Below, one piece after another: positions 7,366 through 16,081 of a stretch of DNA of 64,000 nucleotides. The position numbers and the translations under genes were made by a program. Origin of the DNA: JABCYV01 sp963696025. Lineage in GTDB: Bacteria > Acidobacteriota > Terriglobia > Terriglobales > Acidobacteriaceae. The DNA lies in NCBI GenBank assembly GCA_963696025.1, contig CAVOII010000006.1, positions 186,001-250,000 of the forward strand. Reading direction: 5' to 3'. Positions within the stretch are counted from its first letter, which is position 1; each line of letters starts with the position of its first letter. The notes below the pieces were generated by a model that was not told the DNA's origin, ran no database searches, and saw only the letters and a program-made list of their open reading frames with translations.

Positions 7366-9954
7366 ATGCCGCAGAAAGAAAACACGACCATGACCCGCGC
7401 CGAGACGCACCCTGAGCGTGCTGTCGATTCTCGTGATGACGTCCGCTACGATGTCCAGCGTGTAGAAAGAAAGTGGTCCGAGCGCTGGCAACGGGACCCG
7501 TCGCTCTACGCTGCCGAACCCAACTCCACCAAGCCGAAGTATTACGTGCTGGAGATGCTGCCGTACCCCTCGGGCGCGTTGCACATGGGACACGTGCGTA
7601 ACTACTCCATCGGGGACGCCCTTGCCCGCTACACCTGGATGAACGGCTACAACGTGCTTCATCCCATGGGATGGGATTCCTTCGGTCTGCCTGCGGAAAA
7701 CGCCGCCATTCAGAACAACACCCCGCCGCGCGAGTGGACGCTGCGCAACATCGCCAGTATGAAGTCCCAGATGAAGCGCCTGGGCTTCGCCTACGATTGG
7801 GCGCGCGAGGTCACCACTTGTCTGCCCGAGTATTACCGGTGGAATCAGTGGTTCTTCCTCAAGCTCTATGAGCGTGGCCTGGCTTATCGCAAGAAGAGCA
7901 AAGTCAACTGGTGTCCGAAGTGCTGCACCGTCCTGGCCAACGAGCAGGTAATCGACGGCCGTTGCTGGCGCCACGAAGACACCGTGGTTGAACAGCGCGA
8001 GCTGGAGCAATGGTTCTTGCGCACCACCCATTACGCCGACGAATTGTTGCGCGGTCTCGACCAGCTCGAGGGCTGGCCGGAAAAAGTCCGCACCATGCAG
8101 CGCAACTGGATCGGACGCAGTGAAGGCACGCTGGTCGATTTCAAGCTCGAAGGTGCGCCCAATTCGATTATCACCGTCTTCACCACTCGCGTAGACACCA
8201 TTTATGGCGCCACTTCCGTCCAGCTCGCGCCGGAACATCCGCTGGTCTCTCAACTTACTGCTCACAATGACCTACTGCGCGCCGACGTGAACCATTTGAT
8301 AGCCGAGCAGCGCAAAGCCAGAGAAGTGGGCGACATTGGCGAAATCGAAAAGCACGGCGTCAACACCGGCCGGCACGCGATCAATCCATACAACGGCGAG
8401 AAGCTCCCCATCTGGGTAGCCAACTACATCCTGATGGACTACGGTACCGGCGCCATCATGAGCGTGCCCGCACACGACGAGCGCGACTACGAATTCGCCA
8501 GGAAATATAAATTGCAAATTCGGCTCGTCATCGTGCCCAACCCCGCCGAGCCCGACGAAACCGTCACCGAACCCGCAGTGCCATATACTACCCTCGACGG
8601 AACTCTGGTTAACTCCGGCCCCTTTAGCGGCCTGGATTGCAAGACCGCGATCAGAAGGATGTCCGAGTATGCCGAAAAGAATGGCTTCGGCAAAGCCACA
8701 ATCACGTATCGCTTGAAGGATTGGGGCATCTCCCGTCAGCGTTACTGGGGCACCCCCATCCCCATGCTTTATTGCGAGAAAGACGGGATCGTGTCGGTGC
8801 CTGAAAAAGATTTGCCGGTCATCCTGCCGGAGAACGTTGACATCACCTTGACTGGCGGCTCTCCTTTAGGCCGGGTGCCGGAGTTCGTTAACACGACCTG
8901 TCCGAAGTGCGGAGGTCCGGCACGCCGCGAGACTGACACCATGGACACGTTTGTGGATTCGTCCTGGTACTTCTATCGCTACACCGATGCTCACAACGAC
9001 CACGCGCCCTTTGATTCCAAGATAGTCGCGTACTGGTTTCCCATCGATCAATACATCGGCGGAGTGGAACATGCCATCCTGCATCTTATTTATTCGCGCT
9101 TCTGGACCAAATTCATGCGCGACCTGGGAATGGTAAAGAACGATGAGCCAGCGACTCGCTTGTTCACCCAGGGCATGGTGATTAAGAATGGCGCCAAGAT
9201 GTCGAAAAGCTTGGGCAACGTGGTTTCGCCCGACGAAATGGTGGCCCGTTACGGGGCGGATGCGGCGCGCCTCTACAGCTTGTTCGCGGCTCCGCCAGAT
9301 CGCGATCTTGACTGGCAGGACACCGGCATCGAAGGCATTCAACGCTTTCTCGGGCGGGTGTACCGATTCTTTGCCCGTAACGCGCGCCCGGGTGATCCCG
9401 CATGGGGCAAGCCCGTGCCGGCCGACTTGTCGCCAGAGGCGCGCAAGATCCAACGCAAACTGCACCAGACCATCAAACGTGTCAGCGACGATTTCCAGGG
9501 CCGCTGGCACTTCAACACCTGCATCGCCGCGATCATGGAACTGGTGAATGCGCTTTACGCCATCGAAGACCAGGTGGCGCGGGCGCTTTCGCCCGCGAAC
9601 GTATGTCCGATCCCTCTTCTCGCCGAAGTACAGCGTGATCTCGTGCTTCTACTGGCTCCCTTTGCTCCCTATCTTGCGCACGAATTATGGGAGATGCTCG
9701 GCGAACGTGGCAATCTTCTAAAAGCACCGTGGCCAAAATACGATCCCGCACTCGCCAAAGAAGAAGAGATTGAAATTCCGGTCCAGGTCAACGGCAAGCT
9801 CCGTGGGCGCGTCGTGGTTCCTGCCGATGCTAAAGAAGACCTGGTCCGCGAGCGCGCCCTGCAGGACGAAAAAGTAAAAGCCGCTCTCGCTCGCAAGCAA
9901 ATTGTGAAATGGATCTTTGTTCCCGGCAAGTTGCTCAATATCGTGGCGCACTAA
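7366..9954 (+). CDS. leuS: leucyl-tRNA synthetase
   Basis: Class I aminoacyl-tRNA synthetase charging tRNA-Leu. At 862 aa it has the normal length for bacterial LeuRS. Signature HMGH is at about residues 73-76 and KMSKS at about 611-615. The editing insert lies between about 230 and 420, with the conserved stretch GTGAIMSVPAHDERD. The leucine-specific zinc region and C-terminal anticodon-binding and extension domains (ending GKLLNIVAH) are present. Residues 1-25 are not conserved-looking; a second Met at residue 9 is a possible start. The gene is monocistronic in this window. Confidence 0.97.
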   Translation: MPQKENTTMTRAETHPERAVDSRDDVRYDVQRVERKWSERWQRDPSLYAAEPNSTKPKYYVLEMLPYPSGALHMGHVRNYSIGDALARYTWMNGYNVLHPMGWDSFGLPAENAAIQNNTPPREWTLRNIASMKSQMKRLGFAYDWAREVTTCLPEYYRWNQWFFLKLYERGLAYRKKSKVNWCPKCCTVLANEQVIDGRCWRHEDTVVEQRELEQWFLRTTHYADELLRGLDQLEGWPEKVRTMQRNWIGRSEGTLVDFKLEGAPNSIITVFTTRVDTIYGATSVQLAPEHPLVSQLTAHNDLLRADVNHLIAEQRKAREVGDIGEIEKHGVNTGRHAINPYNGEKLPIWVANYILMDYGTGAIMSVPAHDERDYEFARKYKLQIRLVIVPNPAEPDETVTEPAVPYTTLDGTLVNSGPFSGLDCKTAIRRMSEYAEKNGFGKATITYRLKDWGISRQRYWGTPIPMLYCEKDGIVSVPEKDLPVILPENVDITLTGGSPLGRVPEFVNTTCPKCGGPARRETDTMDTFVDSSWYFYRYTDAHNDHAPFDSKIVAYWFPIDQYIGGVEHAILHLIYSRFWTKFMRDLGMVKNDEPATRLFTQGMVIKNGAKMSKSLGNVVSPDEMVARYGADAARLYSLFAAPPDRDLDWQDTGIEGIQRFLGRVYRFFARNARPGDPAWGKPVPADLSPEARKIQRKLHQTIKRVSDDFQGRWHFNTCIAAIMELVNALYAIEDQVARALSPANVCPIPLLAEVQRDLVLLLAPFAPYLAHELWEMLGERGNLLKAPWPKYDPALAKEEEIEIPVQVNGKLRGRVVVPADAKEDLVRERALQDEKVKAALARKQIVKWIFVPGKLLNIVAH

Positions 9955-9965
9955 GGGTTGGTTTT

Positions 9966-10400
9966 CTAATAACTGGATGCTGCCCGCGCCCGTGCCGCCG
10001 TAATTCGCGCTCCTTGTATTTGCCGAAGAGTTTCTTCGATTAACTCAATAAGCTCTGTCACTCCCCCTACGCCTTTAGCCAGTCTCGACTTTTCGAAGTA
10101 CGCTATCGCCCCTTGACGTTTCATCTCGGCTTCGTTCTCCTGCGAAAGGCGGCTGAGCACGATCACCGGGATCGCCGCGGTCGCCGGGTCTCGTTTCATG
10201 GTTTGGAGGACTTCAAAGCCGCTGAGCTTGGGCAAAATCAAATCCAGCAACATGAGATCGGGCTTGGCTTCCCGGGCCAGACTGAGACCCTCGTCGCCGT
10301 CCCGCGCCAGCAGCACCAAATATCCGCCTGCAATGAGAATTTTCTCTATGGCCAGTTTCTGGACTTTGCTGTCTTCAACTAAGAGAACAGTCGGTTTCAA
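9966..10400 (-). CDS. single-domain response regulator (CheY-like), copy 1
   Basis: A stand-alone receiver domain of 144 aa. The acidic pocket is VLLVEDSK, the phospho-acceptor Asp is about residue 53 in LMLLDLILPK, and the conserved Lys is in AYFEKS. No output domain follows. The frame is open to 10,505, but TTG at 10,400 is the likely start: it is preceded by GGAAGG at 5 bases and gives a protein beginning MKPTVLLVEDS, as expected for a receiver. It lies downstream of the broken pstS gene and is a close paralog of the receiver at 11,758-12,210, so the three may once have formed one transcription unit. The kinase partner is not in the window. Confidence 0.85.
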   Translation of the reverse strand: MKPTVLLVEDSKVQKLAIEKILIAGGYLVLLARDGDEGLSLAREAKPDLMLLDLILPKLSGFEVLQTMKRDPATAAIPVIVLSRLSQENEAEMKRQGAIAYFEKSRLAKGVGGVTELIELIEETLRQIQGARITAARARAASSY

Positions 10401-10598
10401 GATCGCCTTCCGGTTAACCAACCGGCACCACCTGGGTTCGGACCGCTTTGCTGCCATAGCTTGTAATCGGCGGATCCAGGTCGAGCTTGAGGATGTCACT
10501 TGCACGGATCGGCCAGATCACAGCCCCTTCCCACTGAGGGAATTGATGACATGAAGGATCCGCTCCAAGTACCACCCGAGCCCAGCCTGGGGCTGCGG

Positions 10599-11661
10599 TC
10601 AGTGGATGTGATCGATGGCCCGGAGTTCCTGCTGGACGACCGATGCCGGCACCCGAGCGTAGCCCAGGGACTCGACTGATGTGCTCTGTCCCGTGGTCAG
10701 CATCCAGCGCAGGAATCCAGTGATCATAGGTCGCTTCGTCGTACTAAGGTTCGCAGGGATCAGCAGCCATGTGAAGCTGGAGATGGGATAGGCGTCCATG
10801 CCTGGCGCATTTGTAATCGACACGCGAAAATCGCCACGCATGGCGGAGACCGCAGCCGCAGCCGTTACGCTCTGCAAGTCGGCTTTGACGAATTTGCCAG
10901 CGGCATTGCGTACCCGCCCGTAACGCACATGGTTTTGCAAGGCGAATGTCAGTTCCGTGTATCCGATGGAATAAGGCGTTCGTGCGACGGTTTCTGCCAT
11001 CCCACCGCTGCCCGAAGCTCCGCGCCCAACACGCCAATTTACCTCTGTACCCTTGCCCACCCGGTTTCGCCACTCCGGGCTGACCTTGCTCAGATAGTCG
11101 GTCCAGATATGGGTCGTGCCGCTGGCCCGATCTCGATGCACCACGACGATTTCGGCTTCAGGCAGCACGACTTTCGGGTTAGCTGCCAAAATAGCCGGAT
11201 GATTCCATTTCTTGATCGTGCCAAGGAATATTCCGGACAGAACCTGCGGCGTAAAATCCAGGGCTTGGTTCACTCCCGGAAGATTGTAGATTGGGATCGC
11301 AGCGCCCAGGACGCTCGGGAAATGCAACACTTTGATTTTGGCGCTGGCCATTTCCCGGTCCGTCATCGGGGCATCGGTACCACCGAAATCGGCTGCACCG
11401 GAGCTTACTTGATCTACACCTACCCCTGAGCCCGATGGCAAGTAGCGAAACCGGCAGCCGGGGTGAGTCATTTCGTAATGCAAACCACGCGGTATAGACG
11501 GGCAAAGGAAAGGTTCCACCGACCCCAATCAACTGCGTGTCACTCGAACTCTCAGCGCACGTAGTCACCACTACGAGGACAGAAACGAAACACAAACGCG
11601 CAAGCTTCGTTAGGCACCCAACATCATCTTTCGTGACTGTCGCCCCGATCTGATTTTTCAC
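10599..11661 (-). pseudogene. pstS: phosphate ABC transporter substrate-binding protein PstS, frameshifted
   Basis: The N-terminal part (start GTG at 11,661 preceded by GAGGAG at 9 bases) encodes a hydrophobic leader, then QLIGVGGTFPLPVYTAWF. The rest of the protein continues in another frame as HYEMTHPGCRFRYLPSGSGVG, DFGGTDAPMTD, IFLGTIKKWNHP and VHRDRASGTTHIWTDYLS, all typical of periplasmic phosphate-binding PstS. The switch lies near 11,475-11,490, where one or two bases appear to be missing or added. It is either a true inactivating mutation or a sequencing error. No pstC, pstA or pstB genes are nearby; instead receiver proteins lie on both sides. Confidence 0.8.
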
Positions 11662-11757
11662 AAGAACCAACTCCTCAGTTCTTAAGGTAGGCAAGCCTGC
11701 CGATCAAAGTGCGTTTCTGGCTGTGCCCCATTCCTTTCCCCATCACGCTTCGCCAAG

Positions 11758-12210
11758 CTAGGTTCCGGCCGCCAATGCCTTGGCCTCGCTCGACTTGCGA
11801 AGAGCTTTCGAAATCATTTCCAGAAACGATGCCTCGCCCGACACGCTGTCAACCAGCCGCGACTTCTCGAAGTAGCTCGCCGCCCCTTCGAGCCTCAGTT
11901 TGGCTTCGTTGCATTGGGGAAGTCCGCTGAGCACCATGACCGGAATCCGTGCCGTAGTGGGATCCTGTTTCAGTGCACGCAGCACCTCCGGCCCGCTTAA
12001 CTTGGGCAACAGCATGTCAAGCAGGATGAGGTCCGGGCATTTCTCCTGGGCGACCCGCACCGCTTCTTCGCCGTCGCCGGCGTTAATCACAAGGTGCCCG
12101 CCCTTGTGCAAAATCCTTTCATATGCCAGTTTTTGGACCTTGCTGTCCTCAACCAGGAGCACGGTGTTTTTTTCAAATGGAAACCTCGTCTTCCAGACGG
12201 CCTTCCCCAA
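11758..12210 (-). CDS. single-domain response regulator (CheY-like), copy 2
   Basis: Stand-alone receiver of about 150 aa, paralogous to 9966-10,400. It shows NTVLLVEDSKVQKLAYERIL, ILLDMLLPKLSGPEVLR with the phospho-acceptor Asp, VMVLSG and AASYFEKS with the conserved Lys. The start is uncertain: TTG at 12,210 adds about 15 residues before the domain. The upstream GGAAGG sequence resembles the ribosome site of copy 1, where initiation would be just before the domain. It is first in a co-oriented series with pstS and copy 1. Confidence 0.82.
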   Translation of the reverse strand: MGKAVWKTRFPFEKNTVLLVEDSKVQKLAYERILHKGGHLVINAGDGEEAVRVAQEKCPDLILLDMLLPKLSGPEVLRALKQDPTTARIPVMVLSGLPQCNEAKLRLEGAASYFEKSRLVDSVSGEASFLEMISKALRKSSEAKALAAGT

Positions 12211-12297
12211 GCCGTACAGTTAGCCCTCTTCAGGTCTCATCGGCTGGATCGGCGTAATCCTTGAGTTTTTAATTTTCCCGACAGCACCCAATCGCCG

Positions 12298-12342
12298 GTG
12301 TCCCGTCCTTCGCGCCTTTTACGAAAGGTGGGAGTCACACAC
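12298..12342. repeat. dispersed palindromic repeat, family 2
   Basis: GTGTCCCGTCCTTCGCGCC...TTACGAAAGGTGGGAGTCAC forms an imperfect hairpin of the family seen also near 23,618, 35,062, 40,691, 41,030, 41,998, 42,182 and 42,541. Confidence 0.6.
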
Positions 12343-12365
12343 CGCATCGGTTATCCTAGCCACAC

Positions 12366-13412
12366 ATGAAGCTGCGCTCCCCCACCCTCGAAGGCTTTCG
12401 AACCATGTTCCGTCAGCCCTCGCTCGGATTGGCGGAGGTGGCATGGCGCTGGAGCTTCGCCATGGCCGCTGCTCTGCTATTTGCGTTTTCAGCTGTGGAA
12501 TATCTGGACACCCTGCCCGTCACCTCAGGCGAATTATTTTTATTGCGGACCGGGCAGCCAGTTCTGGTCGCGCGCGCAGTCGATCACATTCTTCGTGGCA
12601 GCGCGTTGCGGGCGGTGTTGGCGACTCTCGTCCTCACCCTTGCCTTGGCACTCGCGTGGATGGCTATCGCTTCACTCGCACGCGCTGCCACCGTCAAAGC
12701 GCTTCTGGAATATCTCCGCCAAGACGACGCAGCTAGTGTGGACCGTGGGCTGGGAGTGGAGCGCAAGTCGCGCCCCGGCGCGCTGATCGGACTGAACTTT
12801 CTCCGCGCCGGAACCACCATCGCAGCCGCCCTTGGGTTTCTCGGAGCCATTCTTCTGGCCCGATTCGCGTCCCCCGATAGCGACCCATCGCCCGCAGCTG
12901 CCATGCTGGTCGCATTCTTCTTATTCACCTTGGTGGGGTTGGCCTGGTTAGTGGTGAACTGGTTTCTTTCTCTCGCAGCGGTGTTCACAATTGCCGGTGG
13001 TCAGGACACCTTCGGCGCTCTTGCCTCTGCAGTCGATCTTTGCCGCACTCGCCTCGGACCCATCGCAGCGGCAAGCACATGGTTCGGCCTGGCTCATCTG
13101 GTGGTTTTCTTGATCGCCACTTCCGCAGTCGCATTTCCCTTGGCCTTTGCGGGAGTAATTCCTGCGAGTGCGGTATTCGGCGGCGTCCTGCTGGTGACGT
13201 TCTTGTACTTCGGGGCGGTTGATTTCCTTTATGTGGGACGCCTGGCAGCGTATGTAACGATTGTCGAGCAGCCCGATGTGCCGGTGGCATCGCCAGCGAC
13301 CTCGCTTCCTCCGTCTGATCAGAGTCAGTTTTCTGCCAACACAGCTCAGGCCCGAGAGAGCGTTGATCCCGATGATCTGATTCTGAGTGACGTGCCGAGT
13401 GCGACCAGTTGA
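12366..13412 (+). CDS. polytopic membrane protein of unknown function
   Basis: A 348 aa protein with about five or six hydrophobic segments (near residues 28-46, 82-106, 146-165, 178-210, 240-262 and 268-290), then a polar Ser/Pro/Asp-rich tail ending DDLILSDVPSATS. The segment AGGQDTFGALASAVDLCRTRLG between helices resembles the loop of membrane proteins of the glycerophosphoryl-diester-phosphodiesterase-membrane / DUF-type family, but I do not recognise a specific family with certainty. It is flanked by convergent and divergent unrelated genes, so context gives no role. Confidence 0.75.
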   Translation: MKLRSPTLEGFRTMFRQPSLGLAEVAWRWSFAMAAALLFAFSAVEYLDTLPVTSGELFLLRTGQPVLVARAVDHILRGSALRAVLATLVLTLALALAWMAIASLARAATVKALLEYLRQDDAASVDRGLGVERKSRPGALIGLNFLRAGTTIAAALGFLGAILLARFASPDSDPSPAAAMLVAFFLFTLVGLAWLVVNWFLSLAAVFTIAGGQDTFGALASAVDLCRTRLGPIAAASTWFGLAHLVVFLIATSAVAFPLAFAGVIPASAVFGGVLLVTFLYFGAVDFLYVGRLAAYVTIVEQPDVPVASPATSLPPSDQSQFSANTAQARESVDPDDLILSDVPSATS

Positions 13413-13491
13413 CCGCCTAAGCTCCCAAGAAGAATCGGAGTTGCATGGCATCGACCTCACTTGCTGCGAAGCATATTACAAATACGACTCT

Positions 13492-15678
13492 TCAGTGGGG
13501 CCGCTGCAGTGCGTTCCTGTAGTCATCCGCGGTGGTCCGATAGCAGGGCAGCACGGTTTTTTGGTCGAAGGAACTCAGTTCCGGAGGCACGGCTGCGGGA
13601 GCCGCTGGGGGAACAGTTGGCGGATCAGATGACGACGGCTCGTCCCCCGGTGGATCGGGTTCAGGCTGGCTCATCTGCAGTATGCTTTCGTCGCAGGTCG
13701 CATCCCTCCTGACGCGAAGCTTATACACTCGCGCATTGCTTTGCACATACTCCGACAGCCTGCGCTGATAAGGAAGATAAGTGTAAACCAGCTTTACCAG
13801 TTGGGTTGCTTCCTTGCCCTGCCGTATTTCCGCAAGGAAAACTTCATAGTTGGAGAAATACGACGACCTTGGCAAGGCCAGCGCTAACCCGATCAATCGC
13901 AACGGCATTTCCTGGGCCGCAGCCTGGTCGGTGACAGCCGATGGTGACATTCCAGCCCGCGGATCACGGCTCGGCGCCGCCGGATGGTCTGCAGACCCAG
14001 CGTAACCGTAACCTGCCTCCTCACCGGGCAAGAGTTGCGGAGGCAGCGCCGCTTGCGATCCCGCACTAGCCATCAAGCCTGCGCGTCCGCCTCCCGTCCC
14101 GTTTCCTGCGCCATCAACTATGGGCGGAGGCGGCACTACCCCTGACCCGCCGCCATACAAAGAATTCCCACGTCCCGTTCCGCCGGAGCCGCCTGCACCG
14201 TCAACCGAAGGGGGCGGCGGCACCACTTGCGAACCGCCAGACAGTGAGCTTCCACGTCCGCGTCCGTTAGGGATTCCCGCACTCTCAACCGACGGAGCCG
14301 GACGCACCACTTTCAAACCTCCATTGGACAGCGAGTTGCCACTTCCACGCCCACCAAAGCCGGTGCCGTCAACTGAGGGAGCGGGTGGGACGACTTTTGA
14401 ACCACTGCCGGACAACGAACTCCCAAGTCCACGCCCTGAAGAGATCCCCGCACTCTCAACCGTCGGTGCCGGCGGGACAACTTTCAAACCAGTCCCGGCC
14501 AACGAGCTCCCACGCCCCCCTGAGATCCCACCCTCAACTGACGGTGCGGGCGGCACAATCTTCGCGCCAGTACTCGACAGTGAGTTGGCACGTGCATGTC
14601 CATCAGGAATCCCAGTTCCGTCAACTGATGGTGGTGGGGGCACTACTTGCGAACCACCACCGCTGTTGTTGCCTAGCATCGTGTATGTCAGTCCCGAACC
14701 GGCCGACTGCTCATGCATGGGCAACCGGGGTGCAGGTCCGACCACCCCAGAGTGGCCGATGTTGACGTCTCCGCCTCGGCGCATTCCCGTTGGCACGTTA
14801 GGAGGCGGCGCGATTACGCCCGCGCCCGCCGTCGCACCCGTCCCAAGCCCAGCTATTCCACGTCGCCCGGAAACCGCCGCAACGTCAGGTGGCGGGCGAA
14901 CCACCGAAGCCTGTGGTAGGCCACTCCTTCCTGCCGTCCCTTGCCTCCCGGACATCATTTGATTGACGCTTGGTGGCGGCCCAACCGCAGAAGCTTGCGG
15001 CAGTCCAGCCCGACCTGTCATCACTTGATTGACGCCCGGCGCAGGCGCGACCACCGCAGTCGGTCCCGCTGGTACCGTGAGTCGCGAGCGTTCAGTGGCA
15101 GACAGGGGCACCGCAGGCAGGGTCGGATTGGGCGCTCCCAGATTCGGCCGCGCCGCTGCCAAAACCTGCTTGAGGTCGGGCGGCGTTACGATGCCATGGT
15201 GCTCCCTCGGCACCACCATTGCCTTCTGCTCTGCTGACGGACTTTGCGTCTTTGCCCGCGTATGAGAGCGCGGCGGACTGCTCCTTGCCGCCGAAAAGGA
15301 CTTCGATGGCGTGTAGTAGATTGGTGACGAATTCCGGAAGACGCTCCGCTGCCGGACCCGTTCTTTCGGCATCCAGCTTGGGGCCAGGCATATCGCCGCA
15401 ATCACCAGACTGTGCCACAGCATTGACTCCAAGAACGACGACCAGGGCACTCGAGAGGGAATAAATACGTCGCCCCAGAAACGCCCTAATTTGGACGAAG
15501 GAACTGCCGGGGGCGGCAACCGCCGCAAGAATGTCTCGGCCAGGTTGTCTAGGAAGACGCGGTGGGCTGGTTCTACTTCCAGCAGCAGTTTGAGCTCGGG
15601 TTCGGACTTGGCCCGAACCTTTGCTTCCGAACTCAGAGGTTCGTCAGCGTCAAACCACTTCACAGTGCGCTGCTGCAT
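13492..15678 (-). CDS. single-pass membrane protein with Pro/Gly-rich tandem repeats
   Basis: A 728 aa protein. It has a polar cytoplasmic N-terminus (about 1-84), one hydrophobic segment at about 85-102 (LWHSLVIAAICLAPSWM), then a long Pro/Ser/Gly-rich periplasmic region. Seven degenerate units of about 26-31 residues lie between about 343 and 525, each built on VVPPxPSVDG/VESAG followed by GRGxxxSLSGxG. A compact C-terminal domain (about 590-690, LIGLALALPRSSYFSNYEVF) precedes a Pro-rich tail. The layout (cytoplasm, helix, extended Pro-rich spacer, C-domain) recalls TonB-type energy transducers, but no TonB C-terminal motif is evident. Function is unassigned. Reading frames on the other strand here are repeat-driven shadows. 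Confidence 0.75.
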   Translation of the reverse strand: MQQRTVKWFDADEPLSSEAKVRAKSEPELKLLLEVEPAHRVFLDNLAETFLRRLPPPAVPSSKLGRFWGDVFIPSRVPWSSFLESMLWHSLVIAAICLAPSWMPKERVRQRSVFRNSSPIYYTPSKSFSAARSSPPRSHTRAKTQSPSAEQKAMVVPREHHGIVTPPDLKQVLAAARPNLGAPNPTLPAVPLSATERSRLTVPAGPTAVVAPAPGVNQVMTGRAGLPQASAVGPPPSVNQMMSGRQGTAGRSGLPQASVVRPPPDVAAVSGRRGIAGLGTGATAGAGVIAPPPNVPTGMRRGGDVNIGHSGVVGPAPRLPMHEQSAGSGLTYTMLGNNSGGGSQVVPPPPSVDGTGIPDGHARANSLSSTGAKIVPPAPSVEGGISGGRGSSLAGTGLKVVPPAPTVESAGISSGRGLGSSLSGSGSKVVPPAPSVDGTGFGGRGSGNSLSNGGLKVVRPAPSVESAGIPNGRGRGSSLSGGSQVVPPPPSVDGAGGSGGTGRGNSLYGGGSGVVPPPPIVDGAGNGTGGGRAGLMASAGSQAALPPQLLPGEEAGYGYAGSADHPAAPSRDPRAGMSPSAVTDQAAAQEMPLRLIGLALALPRSSYFSNYEVFLAEIRQGKEATQLVKLVYTYLPYQRRLSEYVQSNARVYKLRVRRDATCDESILQMSQPEPDPPGDEPSSSDPPTVPPAAPAAVPPELSSFDQKTVLPCYRTTADDYRNALQRPH

Positions 15679-16081
15679 TTCTGATTATCTCTTGCCTGGA
15701 GTCTTATTTGTGACAAATGACAGGTGCCGCAATTGGCTCCCGATCTGGCGCTATCTTGTGGATCGCCCGGTTACTCCGAAACTCGGGGTCCAAGTTGAGG
15801 ATGGCGGCAGCAGTAGGCTGACGCGCCTATGCCCCGCACGTACTATGAGTTTACCGGAAGGGCTTGCACGTAGAAAGGGCACTATCGTGCTACGGCCGCA
15901 GGAAGGCTGAATCGGCGTCATCCCGAGCGCAGCCGTCCTTCAGGCGGAGAGAGAGCCTGCCCTGAGCGAAGTCGAAGTGGATCTCGCGCCCATCGCAACG
16001 GCAACTAAAGGATAAACTGCAGCACTACCGCCTAGCCACTCTCCCTCTTTACACCCTCCCACCAATCTGCGAAACTCATCC
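15679..16081. repeat. 403-base gap with a family 1 repeat
   Basis: A family 1 element lies at about 15,917-15,985 (CGTCATCCCGAGCGCAGCC ... GAGCGAAGTCGAAGTGGATC). The rest of the gap upstream of guaA shows no convincing gene or RNA. Confidence 0.55.

Noticed and set aside
7093..8265. 390-codon reverse-strand frame
   Set aside because: It lies antisense to the conserved N-terminal part of leuS and to repeat sequence; composition is typical of GC-rich shadow frames.
10599..11661. Programmed ribosomal frameshift in pstS
   Set aside because: No slippery heptamer or downstream pseudoknot was seen near 11,475-11,490, and PstS is not known to use frameshifting; mutation or sequencing error is simpler.
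14120..14962. 280-codon forward frame rich in Gly, Pro and Thr
   Set aside because: It is the exact antisense of the Pro/Gly repeats of 13,492-15,678, where the reverse frame has a proper membrane segment and non-repetitive ends.
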